Assembly: GCA_045837725.1 (NCBI GenBank)
Contig: JBEWZL010000179.1
Location: 558,001-622,000 of the forward strand
Origin: Vermamoeba vermiformis
Lineage: Eukaryota; Tubulinea; Echinamoebida
Direction of reading: 5' to 3'
DNA: 64,000 bases
The notes under the pieces were generated by a model that worked only from the letters and a program-made list of their open reading frames with translations, had not been told where the DNA came from and ran no database searches. Of the stretch, positions 12,914-24,957 are shown piece by piece (the first letter of the stretch is position 1; every line of letters starts with the position of its first letter). Position numbers and translations under genes: made by a program.

Positions 12914-14685
12914 TTAACTTGTGGTTTCAAAGTCGAGCAAAAACATCGAATGTTTTGACCAAATTAGAAACTTGCCATCGTTTCGACCAATCTAGGAAAA
13001 AATATTAGCCATATCAAATTGTATCGGGCCTGTGGATTACGAAGAGAAACGTACCAATTTTGGAGACAAGAGCGGCGTATCAAATTTCAGTTCGCATAGT
13101 AACTCTGTGGTACAGCCGTTGAAAAACAGATGATATCGTTCAGCTTGCAATACAACAATGCCATTGTAATAATTAATTGATGTAGGTGAATTATCTTCAA
13201 AGCTGAATCGGCATCGTTTGATGATTTCGCCGCTTATAGTCAAAATGTGCCATCCATCCGAGTCACTAACAAACACCTAATATAATCATTAATAATAGAT
13301 AATATACAAGACATGTCGAACGAAGTTACAAAGAAACGACAGAAGTGACACGTGTCAAATTAATTTTTCACGGTTGATGAAATTTTCTTACGTGATCGCG
13401 ATAAATCATCCACGAGTAAATATTCCGCTCGTGTTCTATTACGTTAACGTATTCTTCAGCCTTCCAATCATACACGTGCGTCACTGGCTTGTCTTGAACA
13501 GAGTACGAGATGTATTTCCCGTCTATTCGCACTTCGTTGATCTTATCGGACAGCGGAATAACTTTATACGAATTTGATACTGGATCGATCCAAAATAATT
13601 TCTGCAAAGTATTGCTGCAGGTTAAATTGACTGTTAATAAAACTGCCTCTGGATCTTGGTCTAGACAAATTATATTTACCTCCAAGCCACGAAACTATTC
13701 TCTTCCAGATCAGTATTGAGCGTTACATTCAATAATTTGCGATTATCTAAATAATTCATCAGTCAAAAACGAAATTAAATAGATCAGTACTTTTGATAGC
13801 AAATATTGAGTAGCTACGAACCAATAGGCAATAATATAGATTGCATTAGCTGCATCATTCTTGATCGGTGTTGAAAATCGAGTTTTTGACCCGTAGATAG
13901 ATTAGAGACTGCTGGATGTGTCGAGACCTTTCGGAAATTAAATTAGATCGAGATTTAGAAGGAATTTACTATGACTCACGAAATATATATAGTAGTCCTT
14001 AGTAGTAGCCATATTTTTGCATTTAGCCTCGATTCTCGAAGCTTTTAAAGTGTTCAGATCGAACAGCGTCGGACTCGTTGATTTGGATGTTTTGTTTGCG
14101 TAGGTAATAAGCAGGTTGTCTTTTGCTACCGATACTGTCTGCGTAATATCCTCGCTCAAGGTATTTTTCCATCGCGTAATGTACCTGCAAAACGGATCTA
14201 AATTAGGAAATTGTAGTTCGGGTTTAAATATCAAAAAATATCGTGAAAATGCAAAAATAATATTTAATATGATGTATATTGATATCATTACCGATTTCGG
14301 ACCATATTTGAGGTGATGATTTCGGATTTGATTGCACGATCCCGAAATGTTTTTAATACCGTTGGCTCGCCCTTGATCACCATAAAATTACGTTGATAAA
14401 TATCCTAAAAATAATATTAATTAATGAATAATTTACTAGGATACAGAACGAGGTCGACATCATAAAAAATTAGAGATCTCTATTGTAAAATTATTACACG
14501 GCATACTACAGAATAGAGATAAGGTGAAAAGTTCATACCTTCCATATACTCTCGTTTAGTAAATTATCTCGCCATATTTTGCAAACATAAGTCAATCTGA
14601 TTGCGTTTGTCACAGAACAGGTTTCTAAAATATGAGCGAAGACTTCCAAAGGTAATTCTGACCAATTAATTGCGCTTTCTTCCAT
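12914..14685 (-). CDS. F-box protein
   Basis: The first exon starts at 14685 and encodes a clear F-box: WSELPLEVFAHILETC, then CKIWRDNLLNESIWK. It is followed by IYQRNFMVIKGEPTVLKTF. F-box proteins are substrate receptors of SCF ubiquitin ligases and bind Skp1 through this motif. The rest (exons to about 13053, then a last exon ending at 12914) consists of short beta-strand-like stretches, for example NLLITYANK, FVSDSDGWHILTISG and DGKFLIWSKHSMFLLDF. These look like a degenerate beta-propeller that could bind substrate. Its last exon reads in frame after a splice at about 13052, giving IGRNDGKFLIW and a stop. The F-box call is confident; the propeller is inference. Confidence 0.8.
13346..13357. 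repeat. 12-bp perfect palindrome TGACACGTGTCA inside an intron
   Basis: This perfect palindrome lies in the F-box gene intron (about 13278-13390). The identical 12-mer recurs in an intron of the neighbouring MFS gene at 16001-16012. It contains a CACGTG E-box-like core. The function is unknown. Confidence 0.6.
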
Positions 14686-14856
14686 TCTTTAATTAATTTT
14701 ACTAATTTGCTCGAGCATTTGATGGTTTGCTTGTCGTTTGGCGGGAAGAATGAAAATTCGATCCGTATTTTTTACCCTTTTAATTTGATTTCATGTCGGT
14801 TACCATAACAATCAATCATTAATTAATTAGATGATTTAACAGAAGTACTTGCAAAG

Positions 14857-17250
14857 ATGATGCAAAAGCTGCTAGCGTCCAAAACGGATGCACTTCGCAC
14901 GATCTCTCTTGTAGTCGGAGCTTTTATGCTGCTTGGCATGGGTAAGTCTATGAAAGTATTAATTAATACAATATTAAGCTACCATAACGCATCAAAATGC
15001 AATTAGTGAAAGATCTCAAAATATGAAAAATCGCAATCTTCACCAGAATTTTCAAAAATATTTCCCATATCGTATAATACCACACAATATAATATAGTGC
15101 ATATATTATTCTGAATTATACGAATTGAAATTATTTGATCGGAATTTTAAAACCGGAACAGATCCGACGAGAAAAATACGTTTGTGAACCTGCTCTTTGA
15201 AAGCTCATACAGCATTATACTGACATTAATTTTCATCAGGCACATTATACAGCTATTCAACGTATTCGCCAGTGCTGAAAGTCCGATTAAATTATTCTGA
15301 AACTGAAACAAATGCCGTTAGCGCTGTTGGAGGCCTTGGCGCGTAAGTAAATTCATTTAATATGCTTTTTAATATGATAATAAATTATAATTTTCAAGGT
15401 ATATTGGAGCTATTCCCGTTGGATTATTTTACGATCGTTTTGGACCTCGGTGGACTTTTCTTGGCGCTGGATCTCTCATATTTAGTACGACTTAACGCAC
15501 TAATATTGATCCAAATATATACTAATAATTTATGATTATTATAGTCGGTTATTTTTCGATGTTCGCGGCACTTCAAGGCTGGATCATGCAGAGTGCTTTC
15601 TTTGTCGGACTTTATTTCTGGATCGCTAGTACGTAGAACAATCTAAAAGTAAATTAGCGATAATTAACTTATTTAAATAGTTCTTGGCAGTGTTGGTACA
15701 TTTGAAGCAGTTTTGGCTACGAACACGAAAAATTTTAAATCGCAACAACGCGGCAAAGTACGGATCCAAACACCAACGCAAAATAATATAATAATTAATT
15801 GTTATTTAGGTCGTTGGAATGACATTAGGAGCCTTTGGGTTAAGTGCTGCAGCCGTGACTCAAGTCTTCAAATTTTTCTTCGCAGAGAACGAGAACATTG
15901 ACGGATTTTTGCTGTTTTTGAGCATCGCTTTGGCCTCACTTTCCTATTTAGGAATGTTGGCTGTTCGACACGTAAGTTTCGTCTGTGAAAAAATTATAAG
16001 TGACACGTGTCAAGTTGCAACAACTAACGCGCATCATTTTGTTAGCTCCCGCCTGAAGAAAATAAACCACAAAGTAAATCTTTGCCAAAATTTAACGCAA
16101 GATGACTAACCTAACATTTCCCTTTTTTAGAAATGGTGAGGACGAAGTTGGACTCTGATTCAGACGAGATGCTCGATGAAGATGAGCTGTTATTTGAATA
16201 TGACGACGAGACGACAGCACTCGACGATGAAAATTCCAATTTAGGAAGTCAAATCAACAGACCCAAATTCGGCGACTTGACTGGACTTTCATTGATCAAA
16301 GAACCACAATTCTTCGTGCTATGGATCACTGTATTCTTTATTGGAGGTGTAAGTGGCACTCAGACCACGCTAATATGGAAATATTCCTAATATGGTAATA
16401 TCTTATCAGGCTGGCTTGTCGTTTTTGAACGTGTTAGGCGGGGTTGTAAAATCTTGGCAAATTACAACTTTAAACCGCTCAACTTACGTTATAATATCAT
16501 CATTAGCCAATTTTTGCGGTCGTTTAGTATTTGGAAGCTGCGTTGATTTTGTGTAAGCTCCGATCTAAATCCACATCCGAGTCAATTTTTTTTGAATTAA
16601 CGAGCCAATTTATTATATAGGCGTACAAGAGGCATTCCAACTATTATATTGTTGATACCAGTAGCGTTGATTATGGCTGTTTTCCAACTGATGATGGCTT
16701 TCATTACGAATTGGTTCTTGTTGGTCGTCGCTACTTTCGGCATCACGTTTGCATACGGAGGTAAATTCAGCCTAATAACTATGATACGATTAGTACTAAC
16801 TCGACACCTAGGAATGTTTGCCGTGTATATTTATTGTATCAATAGTTACTTTGGCGACAAACATTATGCGCAAAACGTTGGTTGGCTCGGTACGTAAAAT
16901 TTCACTGGAATCTATTACTTTCTTATCGTTCTAATGCACATGTAGTGTTATTATGCACATAATAATTAATTTTATTGCGTTTAGGTGTTGCAGTTGGTAG
17001 CGGAGGATTTTTGTTGAGTTTTATTGCTGGTAGATTGTACGACAACAACGTGCCCGTAGAAAATCAATCAACGCATCAATGCTTTGGTCAAGTGTGCTAC
17101 ATGTACGGATTTATCATTACAGCGGTGTGTTGCTTGTTCCCAATTGCACTTGTGGTGTTCTTGTCAAGGCGTGAACGAGAAAAAGATCAATTCAGACAAA
17201 AGCTCGAAGTGTTTTCATTCACAAGAGTATTTAATATTAATTCTAATTAA
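14857..17250 (+). CDS. Major facilitator superfamily transporter (nodulin-like type), copy A
   Basis: This is an integral membrane transporter in about 11 exons. It starts at 14857 (MMQKLLASKTDALR) and enters the first transmembrane helix (SLVVGAFMLLGMG). The MFS-type loop between helices 2 and 3 is recognisable in GAYIGAIPVGLFYDRFGPRW. A long acidic cytosolic loop (near 16133-16260, LDSDSDEMLDEDELLFEYDD) splits the two six-helix halves, as is typical of nodulin-like and monocarboxylate-type MFS proteins. The C-terminus has a basic-acidic tail (RREREKDQFRQKLEV). The substrate cannot be told. It lies tail-to-tail with the Crinkler-like gene, with only about 40 bp between stops. This is the intact member of a duplicated pair; the copy at 23850-24937 is broken. 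Confidence 0.88.
16001..16012. repeat. 12-bp perfect palindrome TGACACGTGTCA inside an intron
   Basis: This is the same 12-mer as at 13346-13357, here inside the MFS intron that opens after about 15970 and closes before about 16132. Confidence 0.6.
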
Positions 17251-17290
17251 ACTAAAGTAAAAACAACAAAAATGAGATTATTCTACCATT

Positions 17291-19937
17291 TCAAACTTGT
17301 TTTTGCACAACTGTTTCCTCAGGAGTGAATTCTGCATCTTGGAAAACTGGTGCAAAACCAAAGTACGACTGATATATGGGTGACACTATTGCACTTGCTT
17401 CCAATACACTGGCACGCTTGGTCATTTCCTCAGCCTCTGTCTTAGCGTCTTCTGCACTTTTCTTTTGGGTCAATATCTCTAGCACTGCTTCAACTGCCTT
17501 CTCCATTTCCACTTGTTGTGCCTCTGTTCTACTTGACAGTCTAACAAGCTCAAGTTGTGGAATAAAGGCTGTAAGTTCACTTAAATTTGGTTGTTTTGCC
17601 TTGTCCACAGCAGAAATCATAGCGTCGTGGAGCCCCTGCATAAATGAATAATGGCACTCCAAATTATTAATTAACATACCTGTGCAGTTTCAGGCACTAC
17701 AGAAGCTAACCCAATAAAGTAGAAATTTGGAGCTTTGAGGACAGTCAATGCATTGTTTGCAACCTTGGGCCCATTGAACTTTGATACATCAGTTAACTGA
17801 ATACAAAAATCAATATCATACCTTTCCTTTGTTTTGTTTGGCCTGGAATCCAATAAAAATATCTTGACCATTCAGTTTGGCAGGCAACACTATGTCTGCA
17901 AATTCAGATGACTTCCCATCAATTGTGATGACTTGCTTCTCCCCAATTTCTTTAAGAAGGGCAGTGTTAGCAGTACTAAGTTGCTCAGTTAGCACTACTA
18001 CACCGTTCAGAACCACCTGCATTGTAAATGAGTGTTTGCAGTAAGTCTAATTAACTCCTACCTTAGCAGTTTGAAGTTCGGCAGGCAAATTGGTGCAATT
18101 GAAAATATCTCTCAGTTCAACCTCTGTACTTCCTTCACTCACCAACTTGTATCTTGCGTAAATACTTGCAGCTGCTGCATGCTCAAAGCATTTGCCTTTG
18201 ATGTTACCATCTTCAACTGAGCAGTTGGTATGCAGAATTAGTGTGCTTAGTGAAATATCAAATGGTTTCCAATGCTTAGAAGTCACAGTAGTTTGTAACA
18301 GAGCCAGGGGCTTGAAAACATCATTGTAGGAGTAAAGAAAGGGTCGAGTGTACTTCTTTGTATTTTCATCAATTTTAGTCCACTGAGTCAGATAGCCTTC
18401 TTCTTCCAAAATTTGTGGTTCCAAATCTATATCAGAAATCTTTTCTTTGATTTTCATTTGCCAACAAAGTGCTGCTTTAATGTCCAGTAGTTCAATTGCT
18501 TGCTCAATCCTCTTTTGTTCTTCTGCACTCGTGCAATTTTTCAATTTGTCATTTAACAAATCTGAGGATGTGGCACTGGGGAAGAGACCTTCAAGTCTGG
18601 CTTCTAAAGAAGCTGAAACGTCTTTCAGTTCTCGTTCAAGGTCGTCTAATACAAATAATTGTCTTGTTGATGTAGAAATTGCATTCTTTGTGCTATGGTA
18701 ATCCTCCAGCTTAATGAGATACGCAAGGGCAACTTCCATCATAATTTCAATTCCTCGTGGTAAACCAAAAGCTCTGTAAAATAGCTTCACAAGAGTTTTA
18801 GCTGTTTGATCATGCAAGACATCTGCCTGAGTTGAGTCTGTTGTGGGAGTCTTGAACAACGATTTGCCCAAGTACTGCTTAGCTATTACATCCAAGTATT
18901 TTGCATTAAGTAAATTCTCCATTGAGGCTCTAACTAGTTCATAGCTTGTTGCGGTTTTAGGAAAACTTCCGGGAACAATTGTGCCAGTAACCATCCAAAA
19001 AGCTGCACTATTGCTAAGTTCAAGTCTTTTTACAGCAGCATCTCTTAGCAATAAGTAAATAAGATCCTCTGTTTGTGTGCCTGCAGATCTTTTGCTGTAA
19101 TACTACCATGAAATTAATAAAGTCTGGAGAATTATTGAAACTTACTTGACACTCATCAATTCCAAAGATGAGCAGATTTCTGTCAATGCCAGATACATCA
19201 AAAGGGTACTTTGTTGGTGGTTTGCAGAATTGGTCAACACATGCATTGAATAGGTCAACACATTCACGAACTCTATCAAACTTGTCTCCAATGAATTTAG
19301 CTGTAATAGTAAATGGCTGGCCTCTGAATATGACTTGTTTATCGCTGAATCGATCAAGTATGCTGTCTTTAATCATGTCACTGATTGCTGCAAATAAAGT
19401 AAGTAGTGTTTAGCGAATTAGCTGGACTTACAGTTCTTTTCAGATAGTTGTGAAGAAGAGCTTATAATAATCATTCGTTGCATGAAAACAGTCTTGTACA
19501 ATGCATTAACAAAGGCTTGTCGATCGGTTAATGTTCCTTTTACACCCCTCCAATTGCCGGACTAAAAATTTTTCAATGATCTGAGGATCATTAAGAGCAT
19601 GATAGCTCCATTCTATCAATAATCGAGTTTTGCCACTGCCAGGGTTCATTGTTTGAACTGCATAGGCTGGTTTTTGATTAGGATCTAGGAAGTTACTGTA
19701 TGCAGCCTGCAATAGTGCCATGACGATTTCCTCTCGATTGAGAAATGGTGCACGTGTGGGCGAACCAATCCATTCATATTTGTAAGGTGACATATTCGGC
19801 AACGGGAACAGCAATTGTTTGCCGTTGATGTGAAGAGTTAGAACTTCTTGTGTTCGCAAAGAAGGAAAATCTGCGACAGTGAGCTTTTGCGCGGGTGTGT
19901 CTTGCGCTATCTCGGTCTTGTCCTGTGGAAACGCCAT
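17291..19937 (-). CDS. Crinkler/RHS-type P-loop NTPase with PD-(D/E)XK-like domain, copy A (apparent frameshift)
   Basis: This is a multi-exon gene of about 850 codons. The N-terminal half is a P-loop NTPase: Walker A NPGSGKTRLLIE, Walker B LLIFGIDECQ, and a sensor-like VTGTIVPG followed by FGLPRGIEI. That order matches the ATPase of Crinkler and trypanosomatid RHS proteins. The C-terminal half contains FADIVLPAKLNGQDIFIGFQAKQ-like sequence: an Asp, then a hydrophobic strand with Gln-x-Lys, as in PD-(D/E)XK nucleases. A coiled coil and a conserved SPIYQSYFGFAP motif follow. Exon 1 carries an apparent one-base insertion near 19540: the frame continues to a stop at 19506, while the +1 frame restores the homologous ALYKTVFMQ. 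This is either a young pseudogene or a sequence error. Such proteins are known as nuclear effectors or conflict-system proteins; the role here is unknown. Confidence 0.7.
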
Positions 19938-20330
19938 TTTGGAAGAGGTGAAATAAGCTGCATGAAAGATCAGCGCGTGACAAACTGGATTTCAGGCCAA
20001 CTACTTTACCTGCGGTCGGAGGTTTGTTCCGTAGAGATTTACGTGCAATTAAAGGTTTATTAATGATCTGGGTGCCTGATAAAATATATTATTACAATAA
20101 AAATAATATTTGAATAGTTAGATATAAAATTAAATTAATTAATTCATCCGCGCTATCTTTGGATTTAAATTCTATCGCAAAAAATTAACCTATATTTGTT
20201 GAACCCAAATTATTGGTTTGCAAATGCAAATATCAAGAGTCTTACCTAATCCGAACACCTTCGCCGGCGAGAGAGGCCTCTTGGTGAGGCCAGTCTTGAT
20301 TATCGAGGACAAAAAATGCCTAAGCATAAG
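19938..20330. other. Intergenic region between Crinkler-like gene A and WD40 remnant A
   Basis: This AT-rich stretch of about 390 bp presumably includes the promoter of the Crinkler-like gene. No coding sequence was recognised. Confidence 0.35.
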
Positions 20331-22135
20331 TTACTCGGACTGCTGAGGTGTGGTAGTGAGCTCACTCGTATTTGAATACAAATTACAAGCGGGGATCAGC
20401 TCGGTCAGTTCCCAAACGACAATAGAGCCCTTAATAGTACCAGCGACTACGTACTTCTCATCGTGCGAGATATCAGCTTGGTTAACTATCTCATTGGGAC
20501 CTTCGAGCTGATCCACAACGGCGGATGTGTCCGGGTTGATCAGCGTTACAGTAGGACTGCCGTGAATCAACGAAGCTACCAATCCGCTCTTTGACTATAA
20601 TATAAGTATTAGTACCATAATTAGCAATGGCATTAGTTTTTGAAAACGTTCAAACGAGATCCAAGATCGTTTCAAAATTTCGAATTGTTTCTTACCATAG
20701 ATCCTGTCATGGAATAGGTTTGATTGAAAAATGATACTTTAAAGGGCTCTAAATTAGAATATGATAGCTTCTTAATCTGATTATCGTTCGTATTGAGCCA
20801 AACGGTCTTGTGCTCGGTGTCCATAATAAAATTCATTAACGGACAGTTCGTAGTCAATTTCTTTGCCTTCATTAAATTGAAATTAAATTCTGGCGGCAAA
20901 TTCTTGTACCTAACCATTAACGACCATTAGTACAATTCAATTCGTCGGATCACATCCAAAAAGCATTAAAAAATTGCCGAATAGCTTGTACGAAACAAAT
21001 ATTATAAAAAACTGGTGCATTGATACAATGTTTTCAATTAATAAATTAAAATCATTAAAATCTGTAGAAATGTTTTTCGTTCTTACGCGCATCTGGCCGA
21101 CGCAATCACCGGTCAACAAATACCCATCATCGCCGACTTCAATCGTGCTAATAGAGTTACAAGGGTGTTCTTTCTCGCTCCACGAATCATCGTCTTCTTC
21201 AGTCTTCGTGCGGCGGAAGTGCTTTTGAATTATGTTACCGCATGAAACCGGATGCAGTTGATGCCAGTGCCGAGTTTATAAGAGGTAATTTTCTTTTGTT
21301 GTGCAACATTCCACAATCGAATGATATTGTCTTTGCCACACATAAGCAAATGGTCCTTATTGAACGACCTAGCAACGAGGGTCAGATCCAGATCTTGCAT
21401 CTTCCGTATCATTAGGATTATATCTCAACGTACCAATCAAAGTCCACTATTCCGTTCTTATGCGCATTCAAAGTGAATTTGACTTCATTTGTCGCGCAGT
21501 CGTACAGCATCAAATTGCCGTCGTTGGATGCACACGTCACCACCTAAAATCACATTAGTCACACTACCACATTACACATGCAATATTATGTGATTAAAAT
21601 CCAAAATATTACAATAGCTTTGTTAGTACGGTACTATAATCATAACGTGACCACGCGATATCTATTAGATGTGGAGACTAACTTACGGAGGTAGATCCGG
21701 GCAAAAATCTGACGTTGGTGACGTAAGATTTGAACGGCTGGCTCATCTTGACCATGACGTAGCTATTCATGCATTTCATATTAATCACGGTTTATACGAA
21801 CTAATGCTAGACTTACGTCTTTTTAGGCGTTATTTCATCGGATTTTTGCGGAGATAAATTTATCGGTGTTGTGATAAATTAACGGGCGTTGTTTCGGCAC
21901 TTGTTTTCAAATTACCATTTGGTAATACTGATTCTTTGATAATAAGTGTATCCTTGTTATTATAATTGTTGGCTTCGATATTCGTTGATTTTGTTAAGTA
22001 TTCTCTGGAAGACGTTTTGGTGACCGCACCATTTTAATTTCTGTCGCAGCTTCTTTTGGCTTGTCTTCGAATTTATATTATTTTCTTTTTTATGATCGTC
22101 TTCATTAGTTGTTTCGAGATCTGCTTCAATTCTGT
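20331..22135 (-). pseudogene. WDR13-like WD40 gene, copy A, broken
   Basis: Most WD40 exons of the intact paralogue (28206-30788) are here and very similar: one exon (about 20697-20910) differs from its partner at about 2 of 72 residues. It is broken in several ways. An exon near 21171-21240 has lost its second half together with the following intron; about 250 bp present in copy B at 29125-29377 are absent. A short insertion near 21880 (GATAAATTAACGGGCGTTGT region) disrupts the Ser/Asn-rich N-terminal exon. The 5' end is cut at about 22130 and joined to the membrane-hydrolase remnant, so the original start exon is missing. The C-terminus also differs from copy B. High residual identity suggests recent loss or gene conversion. 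Confidence 0.8.
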
Positions 22136-23556
22136 TCAACGCATCATCGCGGATCGTCTCAGCGCGACCGACACAAATATCACGTGACATTGTCGTGAAG
22201 TCCCACGCAAGTTGAAGTTGTTTGCGTGCAAATCCTCTATTTGCCAAAATAGGAAATATTGATTCGTCGAATTGTTGTCATCGCCGTCTCGTAACTTTTT
22301 GAATTGGTCAGAGGCCTCGATGAGATCGCCTGATTGGCAAATAAATTTCTAATGCCGACTACGTATCTCGTAGCCCAATCTAAAGGCACTGCAGGTTGAA
22401 TCACGAGCAACGGATCGACTGGATCGTGCGCACCCACTTCGGCCCAGTGCGGAATTTTTTCACCAGCCCTTGCGTTAATGATCACAGTAGCGGCTAAATA
22501 TACGCCAGTATCGGTCCATCCATTTGAACTGATGTCGTTGAACTTGGCCAACAACCGACTCATCACGCTGAACCCATCAAGTTCGTTCCAATACTGCATG
22601 TTCCAACTCCCTCCGCCTTTGATGGGAGGCATTCTATCAGCAGGTAGTGCCAGCCTTAATCCAGTGGCACTCGTTTGGTCTTGTATAGTGTAATCGTCGG
22701 ACGGCCACGGCAGCGCCAAGTTGCTCTCGGGCGGGTTCCAATCCGGCACCATCAGCAAGGCAATCAAGCTCACGAGGAGTAGAACCAATGCTGCTACTGC
22801 TAACACGATGAATCCAAATTGAACAGCTATTATTCCGCGCGATTTTTGATCGATGCTGTCGTCATTAGCGTAAAGTGAAATGATCGGTGAGATCCGCAGC
22901 GTGTACACGATCAAAACAGCCAAAGCTATCAAAATATTATAAGAATGATCGTTAATAGATATTATGCAACTTACCTATTTGAATAATAACGGCTATAACA
23001 GAGAATGCAATATAAGTTTGGATTGTTCGCCACATCCACTCCCAATCTTCGTTAACTTCGCCCGATGGCTCAACAAAGAATCCCTGAGAGTATTGTTATC
23101 ATATATCACGTATATCCGTTTGTATTTGCATACCTTTAATTGGCTGGGAACGTACCACATGACTACAATATTAATAATACAAATGAATAGATCGCGGCCA
23201 AAACATGGCCTGACATGCGATGACGCATAAACACAAACCTAAATAATTGATTAATATAATGCTATTATTTATGATAGTTTACTTACCAAGGCACGCAAAG
23301 GTGCAGTTTAAAAATAGTTCGAGGGTCATTTTCATTTCTTTTAAATAACGCGTTTTAATGTTAAAAATAGCATTAAAATATCTCAATATGCATAAATAAC
23401 TTACTGATATTTTTTTTAATTTAGTTTGTCGCGCTAGCAAGTCTGACGAAATGATCAGATCGTCTTCTTCGACTCCAACATCAAAATCATTGTAGTCCTC
23501 CGGCAAATCTTAAAGAGCTCGATGTCTTCATCTTCCTCATGGAAGGTGTAGCTCAT
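22110..23556 (-). pseudogene. Membrane/alpha-beta-hydrolase fusion gene, copy A, truncated
   Basis: This is the remnant of the gene that is intact at 31280-34638. The equivalent start codon is at 23556 (MSYTFHEED). A one-base deletion near 23510 shifts the frame in the acidic N-terminus. About 140 bp encoding transmembrane helices are missing near 23330. The segment with RISPIISLYANDD and LPADRMPPIKGGGSWNMQYW is well preserved (exon about 22237-22932), but another one-base shift near 22340 ends the frame. The complete hydrolase half, including the nucleophile elbow, is gone: sequence jumps at about 22130 into the WD40 gene. The short open frame from 22247 to 21960 is a chimera of the two genes and is unlikely to be functional. 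Confidence 0.82.
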
Positions 23557-23849
23557 TCGTGCAGTCGTTGTGCAGCATCTGCGACGTCAAAAAATAGTAA
23601 AACTTACGCGACAATTTTCAATAACACCATTGTGTGAGGAACACAAACCAAGAAAGGTTAGGCGTAATGTGTGGCTAGCCTCACTTGTACTTAACTATGA
23701 CGAATTGAACGACTAAACGGTTACTTTCGGTTGTAAATTTTAGATCTGCTCTAATTTCCCAGGTAGACTATCGTCGACTGCTACTAGACAAGGCTCGACA
23801 CAGCAAATATTTTAAATTATTTATTAATTTAATTTTTTTGTCTTCTTTA

Positions 23850-24937
23850 GTTTAACACGGTGCTGTTGGAGGTCTTGGCGGTAAATTCATTTAATCAGCT
23901 TTGGTAAGTTAAATCATTTAATATAGTTAATCTTATAATTTTCAAGGTATATTGGAGCTATTCCCGTTGGATTATTTTCCGATCGTTTTGGACCTCGGTG
24001 GACTTTTCTTGGCGCTGGATCTCTCATATTTAGTACGACTTAACGCACTCATACTGATCCAAATATACTAAGGATTAATAATTGCTATAGTCGGTTATTT
24101 TTCGATGTTCGCGGCCCTTCAAGGCTGGATCATGCAAAGCGATTTCTTTGTCGGACTTTATTTCTGGATCGCAAGTACGTAGAAACAATTCAAATTAAAT
24201 TAGCGTGCAATTAACTTATTTAAATAGTTCTTGGCATTATTGGTTCATTTGAAGCAGTTTTGGCGACAAACACGAAAAATTTTAAATCGCAACAAAATTA
24301 CAACTTTGAACCGCTCAACCTATGTTATAATATCATCATTAGCCAATTTTTGTGGTCGATTAGTATTTGGAAGCTGCGTTGATTTTGTGTAAGTTCCGAT
24401 CTAAATCCACATCCGAAACAATAATTTTTGGCATCACGTTTGCTTACGGAGGTAAATATAACGTCATAAATACTATATGATTAGTATTAACTCGAATCTA
24501 GGAATGTTTGCGGTCTATATTTACTGCATTAATAGTTATTTTGGCGACAAACATTACACACAAAACGTGGGTTGGCTTGGTACGTAAAAACTCATTCCAG
24601 GAATTACGCATTGAAATATTAATACTATATGAGATGCATAGGTAATTATTGACGTTTTTTGTTGTCTTTAGGTGTTGCAGTTGGTAGCGGAGGATTTTTG
24701 TTAAGTTTTATTGTGGGACAATTGTACGACAACAACGTGCCTGGAGAAAACGAATCAACACATCAAAGCTTCGGCCAAGTGTGTTACATGTACGGATTTA
24801 TCATCACAGCAGTGTGCTGCTTGTTCCCAATTGCACTCATAGTCTTCTTGTCCAAGCGTGAACGAGAAAAAGATCAATTCAGACAGAAACTCGAAGTCTA
24901 TTCATTCACAAGAGTATTTAATATTAATTCAAATTAA
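23850..24937 (+). pseudogene. MFS transporter, copy B, deletion-riddled remnant
   Basis: This is a copy of the MFS gene at 14857-17250. Homology begins abruptly near 23855 (GCTGTTGGAGGTCTTGGCG), so the start exon is absent. One internal deletion near 24295 joins sequence matching 15746 and 16454 of copy A, removing about 700 bp with the acidic loop. A second near 24420 removes about 160 bp. The last exon (about 24671-24937) is still an open frame, with 8 differences in about 88 residues from copy A, and ends at the same FNINSN stop. It cannot encode a 12-helix transporter. Confidence 0.88.
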
Positions 24938-24957
24938 AAGCAAAGGAGCATCTCCAA

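Larger units (their letters stand above)
15320..23556. repeat. Tandem duplicated four-gene block, copy A
   Basis: The block contains MFS, Crinkler-like, WD40 and membrane-hydrolase genes in the same order and orientation as copy B (23850-34638). Near-identity extends into introns: the MFS intron beginning GTACGACTTAACGCAC is almost the same in both copies. Copy A is shorter because it lost parts of the WD40 and membrane-hydrolase genes. Its MFS gene is whole and also extends upstream of the shared block. Confidence 0.85.

Noticed and set aside
21960-22247. New chimeric gene at the WD40/hydrolase junction
   Set aside because: The frame is short, lacks an upstream exon in frame, and arises from a deletion between two pseudogenes; no sign of selection can be seen.
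24659-24937. Standalone small membrane protein gene in the MFS remnant
   Set aside because: It is only the last exon of the duplicated MFS gene; the matching exon in copy A joins to upstream exons that are missing here.
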